From Areca catechu (taxonomy: Eukaryota; Streptophyta; Magnoliopsida; Arecales; Arecaceae), in NCBI GenBank assembly GCA_021397845.1, contig CM038046.1, positions 64,374,021-64,438,020 of the forward strand: a stretch of DNA of 64,000 nucleotides, read 5' to 3'. The notes under the pieces were generated by a model that was not told the origin of the DNA, did not search any database, and saw only the letters and a program-made list of their open reading frames with translations. The stretch's first letter is position 1, and every line of letters starts with the position of its first letter. Below, in pieces: positions 31,794 through 41,968 of the stretch. The position numbers were made by a program, and so were the translations under genes.

Positions 31794-32466
31794 CCTCCTC
31801 GATCATAATGAAGAGCTTTAATAATATGTCCAGTTTGTTTTTTAGCCATACTTTGATATTCTTTGAACTTATCAAAAGCTTCAGACTTATGTTTCATAAG
31901 ATACACATGACTAAACCTTGATAAATCATCAATAAATGTGATGAAGTATGAATATCCACCTTTGGCTTGAGTTGTCATAGGTCCACATACATCAGTATGC
32001 ACAAGACCTAGTAACTCAGTTACCCTGTCTCCATGTCCAGTGAATGGAGACTTGGTCATTTTTCCTTTGAGGCAAGACTCATAAGTTCCTAATGATTGGA
32101 AATCATAAGGGTCAAAGTATTTATCTTTGACTAACTTGTTTATCCTTGACTCACTAATATGACCTAACCGGCAATGCCAGAGATTTGTGATATTGACATT
32201 ATCTCTCTTTCTCTTCTTATCATTAACAAGAAATATTTTATCATTGAGTTCCAAAGTTAGAAGATCATTAGTGAAACAACCAAGCCCAAATATTTTATAA
32301 TTTTGAAGAATAGAGCAACCACTGCTCTTTACATTTATTTCATATCCTTGTTGTAATAACTAGGGTACAGAAATAATATTTCTTACAATATTGGGTATGT
32401 AGTAACATTCTTTTAACTTTAATATATTACCCAAAGGTAATAATAAGATACATGTGTGCCCACAGC
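31794..32466 (-). pseudogene. C1-a protease end and integrase N-terminal part
   Basis: From 32466 to about 32254 the frame is broken by stops. C1-d has the same part open at 63447-63803. Then an open frame encodes the integrase zinc-finger region (WHCRLGHIS...YESCLKGKM, with the first Cys changed to Tyr), the first Asp motif HTDVCGPM, TFIDDLSRF, and the second Asp in HYDRGG, where S3 interrupts. The fold would cut and join cDNA ends. The Cys change and the interruption make it inactive. Confidence 0.87.
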
Positions 32467-33459
32467 TTAAGCATAAATGGCCTCGCCACTTGTCCCATAT
32501 AGCTTGAAGTCACCTTTCTTCAAATTCCTAATTTGGTGGAGACCCTGCAATGAATTGCAGATATGAGATCCACATGCGGTATCCAATACCCATGAATTAG
32601 AATTTGAAGAACTCAATGATAAATTTGTTTGTATCATGTACAAACCTTTAGATGTTCCACTTGCATCTTGCTTCACACTTGCAAGATAGATCTCGCAATT
32701 TTTCTTCCAGCGCCCTTGCTTGCCACAGTGGAAACAAGCTCCATCAGCCTTCTTAGCTTTCTTATTATTCTGGAAGCTCTTCTTAGGGTTGAATTTTCTT
32801 TTCAAACCCTTCTTCTTTGCCTGTTTCTTTCTTCCATCAACTAGAAGAAGATGAGCCTTGTATCTTATTGAATGGCTCTCTGCTTTCTTAAGCATATTAA
32901 GCAGCTTTGACAATGAATTATTCAGTTTGTTCATATGGTAATTAAGAACAAACTGAGAGAAGGAATCTGGGAGTGACTGCAGGATCAAGTCCTGATTGAG
33001 TTCACCATCCATGACAAACCCTAATTGACCTAATCGGGTGATTAAGTCAATCATTTTCAAAACATGGGTTTTTACAAATGAACCCTCACTCATCCGTGCA
33101 CGGATCAACTCCTTCGATATCTCGTATTGAGCAGCCCTACTTTGTTCTCCATATAGCTCCTTTAAATTGAGCAATATGGATTGAGTTTCCATACCTTCAT
33201 GTTGCCTTTGGAGCTCGTTGCTCATTGAGGCCAACATGATGCACATGACAGTAGTACTATCATTTTTGCCATATTCTGTGTGTGGAAATTTCTCCACTGA
33301 AGCATCCTCTCCGATCATCTCAGGATTCGGAGAATCCAGAATATAGGAAAGATTCTCCTGAGTCAATACAATCCTCAGGTTCCTCAGCCAGTCCACGTAA
33401 TTGGGACCGGTTAACTTGTTGGCATCTAAAATGCCCCACAATGATAAATTTGAAGCCAT
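32467..33459 (-). CDS. C1-a gag and start of protease
   Basis: This is an open frame of 330 codons starting MASNLSLWGILDANKLTGPN, a copia-type gag start (LTGPNY..W). The gag core runs to about residue 200, followed by a Lys-rich basic stretch (208-238) that probably binds RNA. A zinc knuckle at 242-255 reads CFHCGKQGRWKKNC, with the expected His replaced by Arg. The protease active site is near 290-300 (SWVLDTACGSH). The frame is open for another 30 codons and then fails. Gag and protease are fused in one frame as in other Ty1/copia elements. No frameshift is seen inside, but the knuckle change and the broken pol suggest it is not functional. Confidence 0.9.
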   Translation of the reverse strand: MASNLSLWGILDANKLTGPNYVDWLRNLRIVLTQENLSYILDSPNPEMIGEDASVEKFPHTEYGKNDSTTVMCIMLASMSNELQRQHEGMETQSILLNLKELYGEQSRAAQYEISKELIRARMSEGSFVKTHVLKMIDLITRLGQLGFVMDGELNQDLILQSLPDSFSQFVLNYHMNKLNNSLSKLLNMLKKAESHSIRYKAHLLLVDGRKKQAKKKGLKRKFNPKKSFQNNKKAKKADGACFHCGKQGRWKKNCEIYLASVKQDASGTSKGLYMIQTNLSLSSSNSNSWVLDTACGSHICNSLQGLHQIRNLKKGDFKLYGTSGEAIYA

Positions 33460-33627
33460 AATGTAAATATTCTACATTTAATTAAAGAACAATATCAGTA
33501 GACCACCCAAGAAGACATTCATAATTAGATAAGGACTTTTATATCTAATTATGTCTCCCACTATTTTCTTCGAATACCATAACCCTCAATCTATGGTAAA
33601 CGAGAAACCTTACTAATTTTTTTAGTG

Positions 33628-33990
33628 AAGTTGAGATCCTAATTCCTCATGAGTGCCTTGTGTGTACACAACAAACACTCATAAGTTCAAAAGTAGGACT
33701 TCCTATCCAATTGCAATCTATGCAATTCTCAACTATTAAACTTGCCTCTAAGACACTTATGGCCTTGTGTGTATACAACAAACCATAATGTCTTAGTTTA
33801 GTCAGACCCTTCATTTCTATATAGCCATAATTGAATAATGTTGTCCTTGTGTGTACACAACAAAGCTACAATTCCAATCATGCTATAAACCACCTAGTGC
33901 ACCAAGACAAAATTCATATCAAACCCTAAAGTAGGCCTTGTGTGTACACAACAAACCTACTATAGTGTTGACATAAATTTTGCTTAGCAT
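33628..33990 (-). repeat. Four tandem hairpins with a shared 20-nt apex
   Basis: CCTTGTGTGTACACAACAAA sits at 33656-33675, 33845-33864 and 33936-33955, and with one change (GTATACA) at 33763-33782. Each copy is flanked by its own inverted repeat: GAGTG/CACTC with outer TCCTA/TAGGA; AAGACACTTATGG/CCATAATGTCTT; TATAGCC..ATTG/CAATT..GCTATA; and CAAAATTCATATC..AGTAGG/CCTACT..GACATAAATTTTG. The stems differ while the apex is constant. Confidence 0.8.
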
Positions 33991-34710
33991 GAAGGAAGGC
34001 AAATTATAGTATTCTTAATCAATTAGCATTTCCAAATTAAGGTTTTAGATGTGACCAAATTGGCCAAGTAAGTAGAAGGGGTGAGGGGGTCCCCCCGTTG
34101 CTTTCCTTAGACACCAATTGAATTGGCCAGGTCAGACAATGAAACCAATTAAAAATTTCAATCCCTTTACCTTCCGAGAGCCACTTGCCTAGACACCAAC
34201 TGGCTGATCATAACCTTAATTAGTTTTGCATCATGATTAAGTTTATATGATGACTAAATAAAATTTTTAATGAGGGCTTTAATGGTCTCAAACACATCCT
34301 AAATTATCATATCAATAATGTTCATAACAACAAGTATAAACATAAAGCATATCAATCAAGCATATGCATAACATTGCATGATTACATAGCAATCATATCA
34401 TAACATGATATTTCAATACCCCGTTCACCTCAGTTTTTCATGGGATACGGCCACAGCGGCACCCCTACATACCATAGGAGACCCATTGAATGGTAGGAGA
34501 GGGCCTTTAAACCCTACTTGGCTCCTATGACCAGATGGCCATGGTGACTAACCCAATCCAAAGTAGTTACTAGGATAAAACTTGTTATAACGATGCATTT
34601 GATCAACAAATATGCATAATATCATATCATAACAAAGTCAGTTTATTTTTGTGATAAAATAGAAACCAAAACATATTAATTCTAATATGTATACAAACAC
34701 AATTCTAGAA

Positions 34711-34824
34711 GAGTCGACTTGATAGGTTTCGGGTCGACTCAGTTTCTAGTCAGGTCGACTAGAATAGGGTTCTGGTCGACTCGGTCTCTTTTCAGGTCAA
34801 CTCAAATAAGGTTCGGGTCGACTC
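34711..34824. repeat. GTCGAC repeat cluster next to the C1-a primer site
   Basis: Five exact GTCGACT motifs and one GTCAACT lie within about 115 bp, arranged as two imperfect 41-42-bp units plus a partial one (GGTTC[G/T]GGTCGACTC...CAGGTC[G/A]ACT). They lie about 55 bp from the primer site. Confidence 0.75.
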
Positions 34825-34878
34825 GAATGTGGATGTTAGTGAACTTCAAAAAGATACATAATTGAATGTACAAAGGGT

Positions 34879-34891
34879 GGCTCTGATACCA
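34879..34891 (-). other. C1-a primer-binding site (initiator tRNA-Met type)
   Basis: The minus strand reads TGGTATCAGAGCC, one base after the LTR end (CCCATCA). It fixes the LTR boundary. Confidence 0.92.
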
Positions 34892-34892
34892 C

Positions 34893-37292
34893 TGATGGGA
34901 TTTCTAGGGAGCCAAGGTCATCATGCTACATGCGAAAGTGAATTTTAAAACAAAAATTCTAGCATGAAAGCCCTAACTGGCTAGAAGAAACCCTAATTGC
35001 CGGATCCCTTAGACATTATCAACTAATGAATCATAAATGAAGTACAAGAAACATATCTGAAATGTTGTTTTCCACTTCCTTCCATGAGACTCACAAGTGT
35101 ATGCCCTCCAACGTTGATCCACACGAGAATTGAACCAAGGAAGAACTCCTTGAAGTTGCTTACTAGAGTAGGACTCTTTCTGTAGCTTTTGGATTTTTCA
35201 CCACTATAGGACACCCTATCCCACTATAGGGCACTATGAACACTCTCCTAAAGTACTCTTGGTTTTAGGACAACCCTTCTCTAGGAACCCTTAGGCTTAT
35301 GTCCTAAAACAAAGCCTTGTCTTCGTAGAAAAGACCTTGTCTTAACAAGACAAGTCTTGTCTTAAAGAAAGAAGGAGGGAGGGAGAGATAGAGAGACAAT
35401 AAAATAGAATACTCGATGTAATTGGACTCCTATTCTGGAAGATCGAACAACAACATCTCATTTCACTGTACACCCTTAAATAAGAATTTAAGGGGAGTGA
35501 AAAGCATCCCAAAATTTCTCATCATATATGTCTCTTCATATTTGATAAGACTCTTCAGGACTCAGGAGTCTTATCCGAGTTCTCCATATGATCTCTCCTC
35601 ACACCACATGGCATGTATCGAACTCAAGGGAAAGGAAGCATCTTTTCTTGTATTGAAACCGCAGAAGAGAAATACTGAGAGCAGAAGGACTCTGCCTCAG
35701 AATCGTGCACAGATGAAGAGACGTGACTCTTCATCTACGCGCGCTAACTTCTTCTCACTTCATGCCGCCCGTTTGTCCCCTTTTGATCGATCAACCAAAA
35801 GCAAAAGGGCATGGAGACTATTTGAAGAGGTGTCCCAGATAAGAAATTCTTAGAGTTTCATCTGCAGAAGGACTCTTAGTCCTTTTGTGTGCACTCTTTT
35901 CTCCCGCGCACGCCAAGAGGTGCCGAGAATCCTGAGCACCTAGGACTCTTCAATAAACCAAGTTAATGTCCAAATAAAAACCAGATAAAGCCTGGTTTTG
36001 GCTGCCCCAATTAGGACTCAACCTAATGTAGGTTTCTCTCAATTAGGTTAGTCCAATTAACAAGCAACTAGACCCAAATCAATTGGGTTAAGAATTGGGT
36101 TAGCCTACACATGCTAATATGTAATTTGGCTAACCAATTAGGATGCCATGATCCTAATTAAACCATTTATGACTTCCTTGGCCAACTCCCTAATGTGTGT
36201 GACCCTTTGGGTTCCACATATAGCCAGCAATAGGTTTAGGTTTGAGATGATTCAAACCAATCGAACCTGATTGACCTAATTAGGTTAAATTGGCTCACCT
36301 AATTGTCCAATTTGAATTATCCATCAAATTGACTCATGAAACCAATCCAATTGGTTCATGAAAACTTCCAAAACAAGATTGACATCTAGCATCATGTTAT
36401 GACTACCCAGAAAATATGAAATTTGATGAAAAGTATCAAAATACCCTTCAGTAGAAAGTTATAGTGCAATTTAATCTTTCGATCTCCCATTATCCCAATT
36501 AAGTGATAGGTATGGATACATGTCAAACCCTAACACTTAGTCATATCAAATCTCAGCTCGGTCATGAGGACTCAACTGATAACTGATTAGAAACCACTTC
36601 TAATCTCATTCTGCTTTGATCAAAGTCTCCTTGAGTCACTCATTTAAGAGATTACATGGGATGATAATTTCTCTTACCAGAAATGATCGATTCCTTGTTG
36701 GTCCACTCGCATCCTTCGTACACCTTCCACCATATCCAGAACACCCCGTACATGACTCAATGTCATGAATGAGTATGAACCAAAAATATGGCGTAGTGTG
36801 CACAATGAACCATGGTGACCTCAGATCTAAAGATCACATGCATAACTCCTACTCTAAGACCGATCTTTTGATAAGTAGTAAGACTTTCATAAGATAGTCC
36901 CGATGTAGATCAACTTAGTGTACTCATACCCTGATGAGCATCCTTATCCTTGTATTAGTGTTTCTACACAAATGGTTGTGAGACCAACCATCCTCATTAA
37001 CTGAGCAGACATAGGATAAGCTAGTCTTACTGGATTCATCGATCCCCGAATCGATGGTCCATTGACTAGGAACATTTTGATTATGGTTTATAAAAACTTA
37101 GGTCTCACTGTTATGATCTTTATCATAACTCTAATTTCATTGCCCTATTCTATGGGGTTCATCATAATCCATAAATAAGACACATCAGTATATGATGAAA
37201 ATAAATACTTTTATTAATATAATATCATAAAAGAGTTGGAAGATTACAAAAGTTTTCTTATAATGATTGGCTTTTAGGGCACTTTTCTTTCA
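34893..37292 (-). repeat. C1-a 5' LTR
   Basis: This 2400-bp LTR on the minus strand starts TGAAAGAAAAGTGCC at 37292 and ends CCCATCA at 34893. It is homologous along its length to C1-c (49151-51531), C1-b (39962-48830 without G4) and the fragments at 1-7026 and 25222-28708. It abuts C1-b leader sequence at 37293. Open frames within it are not genes. Confidence 0.9.
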
Positions 37293-37402
37293 ATTCATTC
37301 CTTCAATCAAGCATATTTGCCCTACCATGCATACCATAATCATGATTGTAATATTAATCCATTCACCTCACTTGTTCATGGGATATGGCCACAGTGGCAT
37401 CC
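37293..37402 (-). mobile_element. C1-b leader fragment
   Basis: It resembles the C1-a leader around 34385-34460 (CATGGGATATGGCCACAGTGG). It lies between the C1-a LTR and N1. The last five bases, CATCC, are the left target duplication of N1. Confidence 0.75.
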
Positions 37403-38017
37403 TGATGGGGACATCTCAAGCACGGATCTTGGAGCAAGCATAATTCTTGGAGTGGCACAGATCTTGAAGCATTTTTGGAATAAATTGTTTAGGATTTATC
37501 TTTTGTTTAAAATTTGAATTAGGATTTGGTTGGTTAGGATTGATATATGGATAGGCTTATCTTATCCTATCTTATATTTGAATTTGATTCGTTCTTATCT
37601 TTTTTATCTTGTATTCAAATTCAAATGAGGGTTGGAAAATCTAAAAATATCACCCTCAGCCTTTTGTAATGGAAGGATGGATGAATAAAATTTCTATTGT
37701 TCTGTGTGAAGGATCTGTGTGATCCTAGGGTATCTGTATGATCCCTTCTCCATCTTCCCAGGGTTTCTTTGTGATCCCTAATTTTGGACATCTGTGTGAG
37801 CCCAGGGCATCTATGTGAGCCCCTTTGCTATGTGCTTGTTCTTCTAGGGCATCTGTGTGAGCCCCTTTACTATGTGCTTGTTCTTCTTGGGGAATCTATG
37901 TGAACCCTAGTATTTTTTTCTTAACCCTGCACCCTCTTCTTTCCTCCTTTGCAAAACCCTAATCTCTGGTGACTTTCATGCTTGCCAGCGATCCAGTCCA
38001 ATCTCTATCCCGCATCA
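37403..38017 (+). repeat. N1 5' LTR
   Basis: TGATGGGGACATC...CCGCATCA, 615 bp. It has several copies of a GG.ATCTGTGTGA-CCC motif between about 37708 and 37905. It is one repeat segment (about 60 bp) longer than the 3' LTR. Confidence 0.9.
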
Positions 38018-38019
38018 AG

Positions 38020-38031
38020 TGGTATCAGAGC
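38020..38031 (+). other. N1 primer-binding site (initiator tRNA-Met type)
   Basis: TGGTATCAGAGC lies two bases after the LTR end. Confidence 0.92.
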
Positions 38032-38122
38032 TAGAGGATTAGGGTTTCTTCTTCTTCCTCCCGAGCCTGTTATCAAACCACCGTCAAGCATCCTGTGAAA
38101 CCTCATGTTTTGATTACCAGGG

Positions 38123-39118
38123 ATGCCACTGTCAGCCAGATCTGCATCCTCCACCACCTCATCCTCTTGCCCCAATAACTCATCTGTAGGTTCGAGATCT
38201 ATGCCATCAACACCTCATCCAACGGTAAGGAATCAGGGATCGAACACAAGGAGGAAGATGATGAAGTGGAGCTCCACACCGTGCCGCCCGTCCCACCAGC
38301 CTCGCGGCCTCCCTTTCCAAATGACAACGGCCGTTTGCCATCCGAGCCCCGTAGCCGCCGTTCCCAACCGGAGAGCCCACCGGAAGATCCCCTTCATCTC
38401 GCTTGCTCTCTCCCATGGCGAACCGAGCTCTGTAACAGAGCCTCGGGACCGAGCCCAGCATCACGGAGCCGTAGCCAATCGCCGGAACAAGCCATGGCCG
38501 AAGTTCCCGCCCCGGCCTCCTTCCCCCCCCACCGGTCCGATCCGGCCCACTTCAACTGCGCCGCCATCTCCTCAGCCCTGCCCTCCGCTCGGATTTCCCC
38601 CAGCTCCCATGGGTGCCCGCCATCATGCGGCCCCTGTGCAAGTCGCCGCCAGGCCAAGGGCACCGCTCGCGCCCGTCCCCTTGCCGCCACCCCCACAGAT
38701 CAGGCATGGCCCACCACCAACGCCGAGGTCCAGGATGCGTTCGCCCACCGCCGCCCGCGGCCCCAACCGCTGGAAAACCCTATGTCGCAGGTCCGTCCGA
38801 TGCCCCACCGGATTTTCGCCATGCTCCCTGTCGGCCGTCCGTCTACTCTGCCTGCAACCGGAGACAGCCGATCTGACCGCTGCCTCTCGTCGGAGGCTCT
38901 GTTCCACCCTGCATCAGACCATGGAGAAGATGAAGTCCCGTGCACAAACGTGAAGGCAAATTCCCTTCACGGTTGCCGGCTTCAACCAGCACATTTTTTT
39001 GGAGTAGCACGGATTTTAGCACTGCACAGCTTTCAAAGCTACATGAGTTTTAGTGCAGAGATGAAAAAAAAAAAGAAAAAAAAGAAAGAAAAGAAGTTGA
39101 CAAAAAAATAAAAAGGGG
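38123..39118 (+). other. N1 GC-rich interior with overlapping open frames
   Basis: Two plus-strand frames (38123-38953 and 38266-39111) and minus-strand frames are all open here because the sequence is GC-rich and poor in stop codons. The encoded peptides are Pro/Ser/Arg/Ala-rich, with no domain I recognise. An A-rich tract lies at 39061-39113. It could be captured host sequence or ancient leader DNA. I do not call a protein. Confidence 0.4.
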
Positions 39119-39214
39119 TGAACCCAGTGTCGGAGTCCTTTTTGATTGTTTTCAGTTCCATCAACCTCGCTCAGCCTGATTCAACAGAGTCGAGTTCACC
39201 CCACCGTAGGAGAA

Positions 39215-39769
39215 TGATGGGGACATCTCAAGCACGGATCTTGGAGCAAGCATAATTCTTGGAGTGGCACAGATCTTGAAGCATTTTTGGAATAAATTTA
39301 TTTAGGATTTATCTTTTGTTTAAAATTTGAATTAGGATTTGGTTGGTTAGGATTGATATATGGATAGGCTTATCTTATCCTATCTTATATTTGAATTTGA
39401 TTCGTTCTTATCTTTTTATCTTGTATTCAAATTCAACTGAGGGTTAAAATATATAAATACCACCCTCAGCCTTTTGTAATGGGAGGATGGATGAATAAAA
39501 TTTCTATTGTTCTGTGTGAAGGATCTGTGTGATCCTAGGGTATCTGTATGATCCCTTCTCCATCTTCCCAGGGTTTCTATGTGATCCCTGATTTTGGGCA
39601 TCTGTGTGAGCCCCTTTGCTATGTGATTGTTCTTCTTGGGGAATCTATGTGAACCCCAGTATTTTTTTCTTAACCCTGCACCCTCTTCTTTCCTCCTTCT
39701 TTGCAAAACACTAATCTCTGGTGACTTTCATGCTTGCCAGCGAACCAGTCCAATCTCTATCCTGCATTA
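39215..39769 (+). repeat. N1 3' LTR
   Basis: 555 bp, near-identical to the 5' LTR apart from the missing repeat segment. It ends GCATTA where the 5' LTR ends GCATCA. A TATA-like ATATATAAATACC lies at about 39448-39460. Confidence 0.9.
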
Positions 39770-39961
39770 CATCCCTACATGCCATAGGAGGCCCCATTAA
39801 ATGGGATGAGAGGGTCATAAAACCCTTAGTAACTCCTATGACCAGATGGCCATGGTGACTAACCCAATCTGGAGCAGTTACTAGGATATAACGTATTTCA
39901 TATGTAATTTAATAATTCAATTTACCATTAATTGAATGAAATAAGGGTGCTCCGATACCAC
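39770..39961 (-). mobile_element. C1-b leader fragment and primer-binding site
   Basis: Leader sequence continues after N1 and matches the C1-a leader at 34466-34580 (GACCAGATGGCCATGGTGAC). At 39949-39960 the minus strand reads TGGTATCGGAGC, an initiator-Met-type primer site with one change, just before the LTR. Confidence 0.85.
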
Positions 39962-41968
39962 TGTTGGGTTTTGGTGATGCAGTGGAAAGATGGATTTCAA
40001 AATTTTTATTTTGAAACTCCAACAACTAGAAATCCTAAGCCCGAGATCACTTATTCATTACAATTAACAAGTCACTGAATTAGGATTATGAAGCATACTT
40101 GGAATGCTAATTCCTTCTTATTTGCACTAGGCACACAAATGCATGCCCTCCAGAGGTGATCCACACAGGAATCAAACATAGGAACCACTCCTTTGTAGGT
40201 TTCTCAATCCACTAAGACTCTTCTAATGGCCTTTCAACCTTCAGTGGCCTTTCAACCTTTGGTAGCCTTTCAACCTTCAGTAGCCTTTCGTTCCTTGCTC
40301 AAACCTTTGCCCTTCAGTAGAGCACTTTGAGCCCTTTCCAAAACTACTCTTACATCCTCTTATCACTTCCTGATTCTCTTCCTAAGCCCTTGTCTTAAGA
40401 TGGTAGACTTGTCTTAAAAGAAAGACCTATGTCCTAACAAGGGAAGGAAGAGACAAGGTGGATAAGTTTGGCAGAGTGTTTGAATGTAAGAAAGAAAGGA
40501 TATTCAGATTACACTCGGCATAAACACCGATAGCCTTTTGTAGGAGATGGGGGGGCACCAAATATGGCTCTCCACCAACCTTTGATCTTTCAATCAATAG
40601 ATCATATAAGACCCTTCATTAAGAAGGAGTCTTATCTTGAAAAGTCAAATCCCTTCATGTGCAACTGCATTTGTTCGACTGCTCTGATTATTTTTGGGTT
40701 TTATCCTCATGCCATGTGGCATGCAACCAGCTGATATGCCTCTTAGTTGGCATGGGAACCAAAGGACTTATCCAAGTGACAAGTTCCTTCATGCAGAAGG
40801 ACTCCCTAGTGTGATAACTTGCGACAATCATGAAAGGACGCAACCCTTCACTCAAGCATGCCAAATTTCCCATTGCTAACTCCCGCTTCTCAACCGGAAT
40901 TCACCCATCTTATCTGATGTGCGATAAGGCCAAGGGATGCCATGTTTCAGTTTGAAAAGCATTCCCAAAAGCAAAAGGATTTCATGTCCTTTCAGTGCAC
41001 CAATAATGAAGAGTTATGACTCTTCACTTATACGCCACCTTTCTCCATGCCATATCCCATCTTTGACCAGTCAAAGGCCATGCAATATGGGTGTCATCAT
41101 ATAAAAGAGGATAAAATGTAGTTTATCACCTCATAAGTGATTAACAAGCAGAAAGACTCTTGGTCCTTTTGCATCCCTTTGATTTCCGAACACTTCTTTT
41201 GCTGCCAAGAGTCCCATGCCCTTGTGACTCTTGGTATTTGGTGCATAAAAGGCTTGATAATTATCATATAAATTTTGATAAAATCACCCCACTTAGGACT
41301 TAACCCAATCTAGGTTTCTCTCAAATTGGTTAGCCCATTAAGTAACTTTATAAACCCAATTCAATTGGGATAGGAGTTAGGTCAGCCTACACATGCTAGT
41401 ATGTAATCTAGCTAACCAATTAGGATCCCATGACCCTAATAAAATGTCAATTAACTTTCTTGGTCAGTTTTCGAATGTGTGTGACACTTTGGGTTCCACA
41501 TCTAGCCAACAGTAGGTCTAGGTTCAAGCCAATTTGATTCAATCAAACTTCATGGATCTAATTAGGTCAAATTGAGCTGACCTAAGTTGCCAATTTAAAC
41601 CAGCTTTTGAATTGACTCATGAATTCAATCGAATTGATTCATTAAAATCTATAAGACATTATTGATGTCTAGTAACATGTCATGCCTATCTAGAAGATAA
41701 GGAATTTGATAAAAATTATGAAAATATCCTTCAGTGAAAAGTTACCATTCAATTCAATCTTTAAATTTCCCTTTATCTCGAATAAGAGATGGGTATGGAT
41801 ATTTGTCAAACCCTAGCGCTTAGTCATTTCGTATCTCAATTTGATAATGATGATTCTACTAATGACTGATTAGAAAATACTTCTGATCTCATCCTACTTT
41901 GATCAAAGACTCCCTAAGTCATCAATCGGAGAGATTACTTGGGATAACATTTTCTCTTACAAGGAATG
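39962..41968 (-). repeat. C1-b 5' LTR, first part
   Basis: It starts TGTTGGGTTTTGG on the plus strand (the LTR end on the minus strand), matching the C1-c end ...CTGAACCCAACA. An 18-bp unit, CCTTTCAACCTTCAGT, repeats three to four times near 40228-40290. It is split by G4; the bases GAATG at 41964-41968 are the target duplication. Confidence 0.87.

Larger units (their letters stand above)
33460..34878 (-). other. C1-a untranslated leader
   Basis: This is a 1.4-kb leader between primer site and gag without coding support. It contains the hairpin array (33628-33990) and a GTCGAC repeat cluster (34711-34824). A block near 34431-34580 (CGTTCACCTCAG.. and GGCCATGGTGACTAACCCAA) also appears in the C1-b leader at 37366-37402 and 39770-39885. 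Confidence 0.7.
29567..37292 (-). mobile_element. C1-a: Ty1/copia element, 3' half missing
   Basis: This minus-strand copia element has its 5' LTR at 34893-37292, initiator-Met primer site, a 1.4-kb leader, gag-protease frame and integrase. RT, RNase H and the 3' LTR are absent, cut at 29566 by a junction with G3. S3 is inserted in the integrase. The domain order (integrase before RT) is confirmed by the related C1-d element. It lies within the leader of C1-b. Confidence 0.88.
37403..39769 (+). mobile_element. N1: small non-autonomous LTR element with GC-rich interior
   Basis: This 2367-bp element has direct LTRs (37403-38017 and 39215-39769), an initiator-Met primer site, and CATCC target duplications (37398-37402 and 39770-39774). 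The 1.2-kb interior has no gag or pol motif. Its last bases (CGAGTTCACCCCACCGTAGG) resemble the sequence just before the 3' LTRs of G1, G2 and G4, so it likely derives from, and is mobilised by, that gypsy group (inference). Confidence 0.9.

Noticed and set aside
38123..39111. Two 276-281-codon frames as a proline-rich protein gene
   Set aside because: They overlap in different frames inside N1, with open minus-strand frames as well. There is no recognisable domain, so they are kept only as an unclassified interior.
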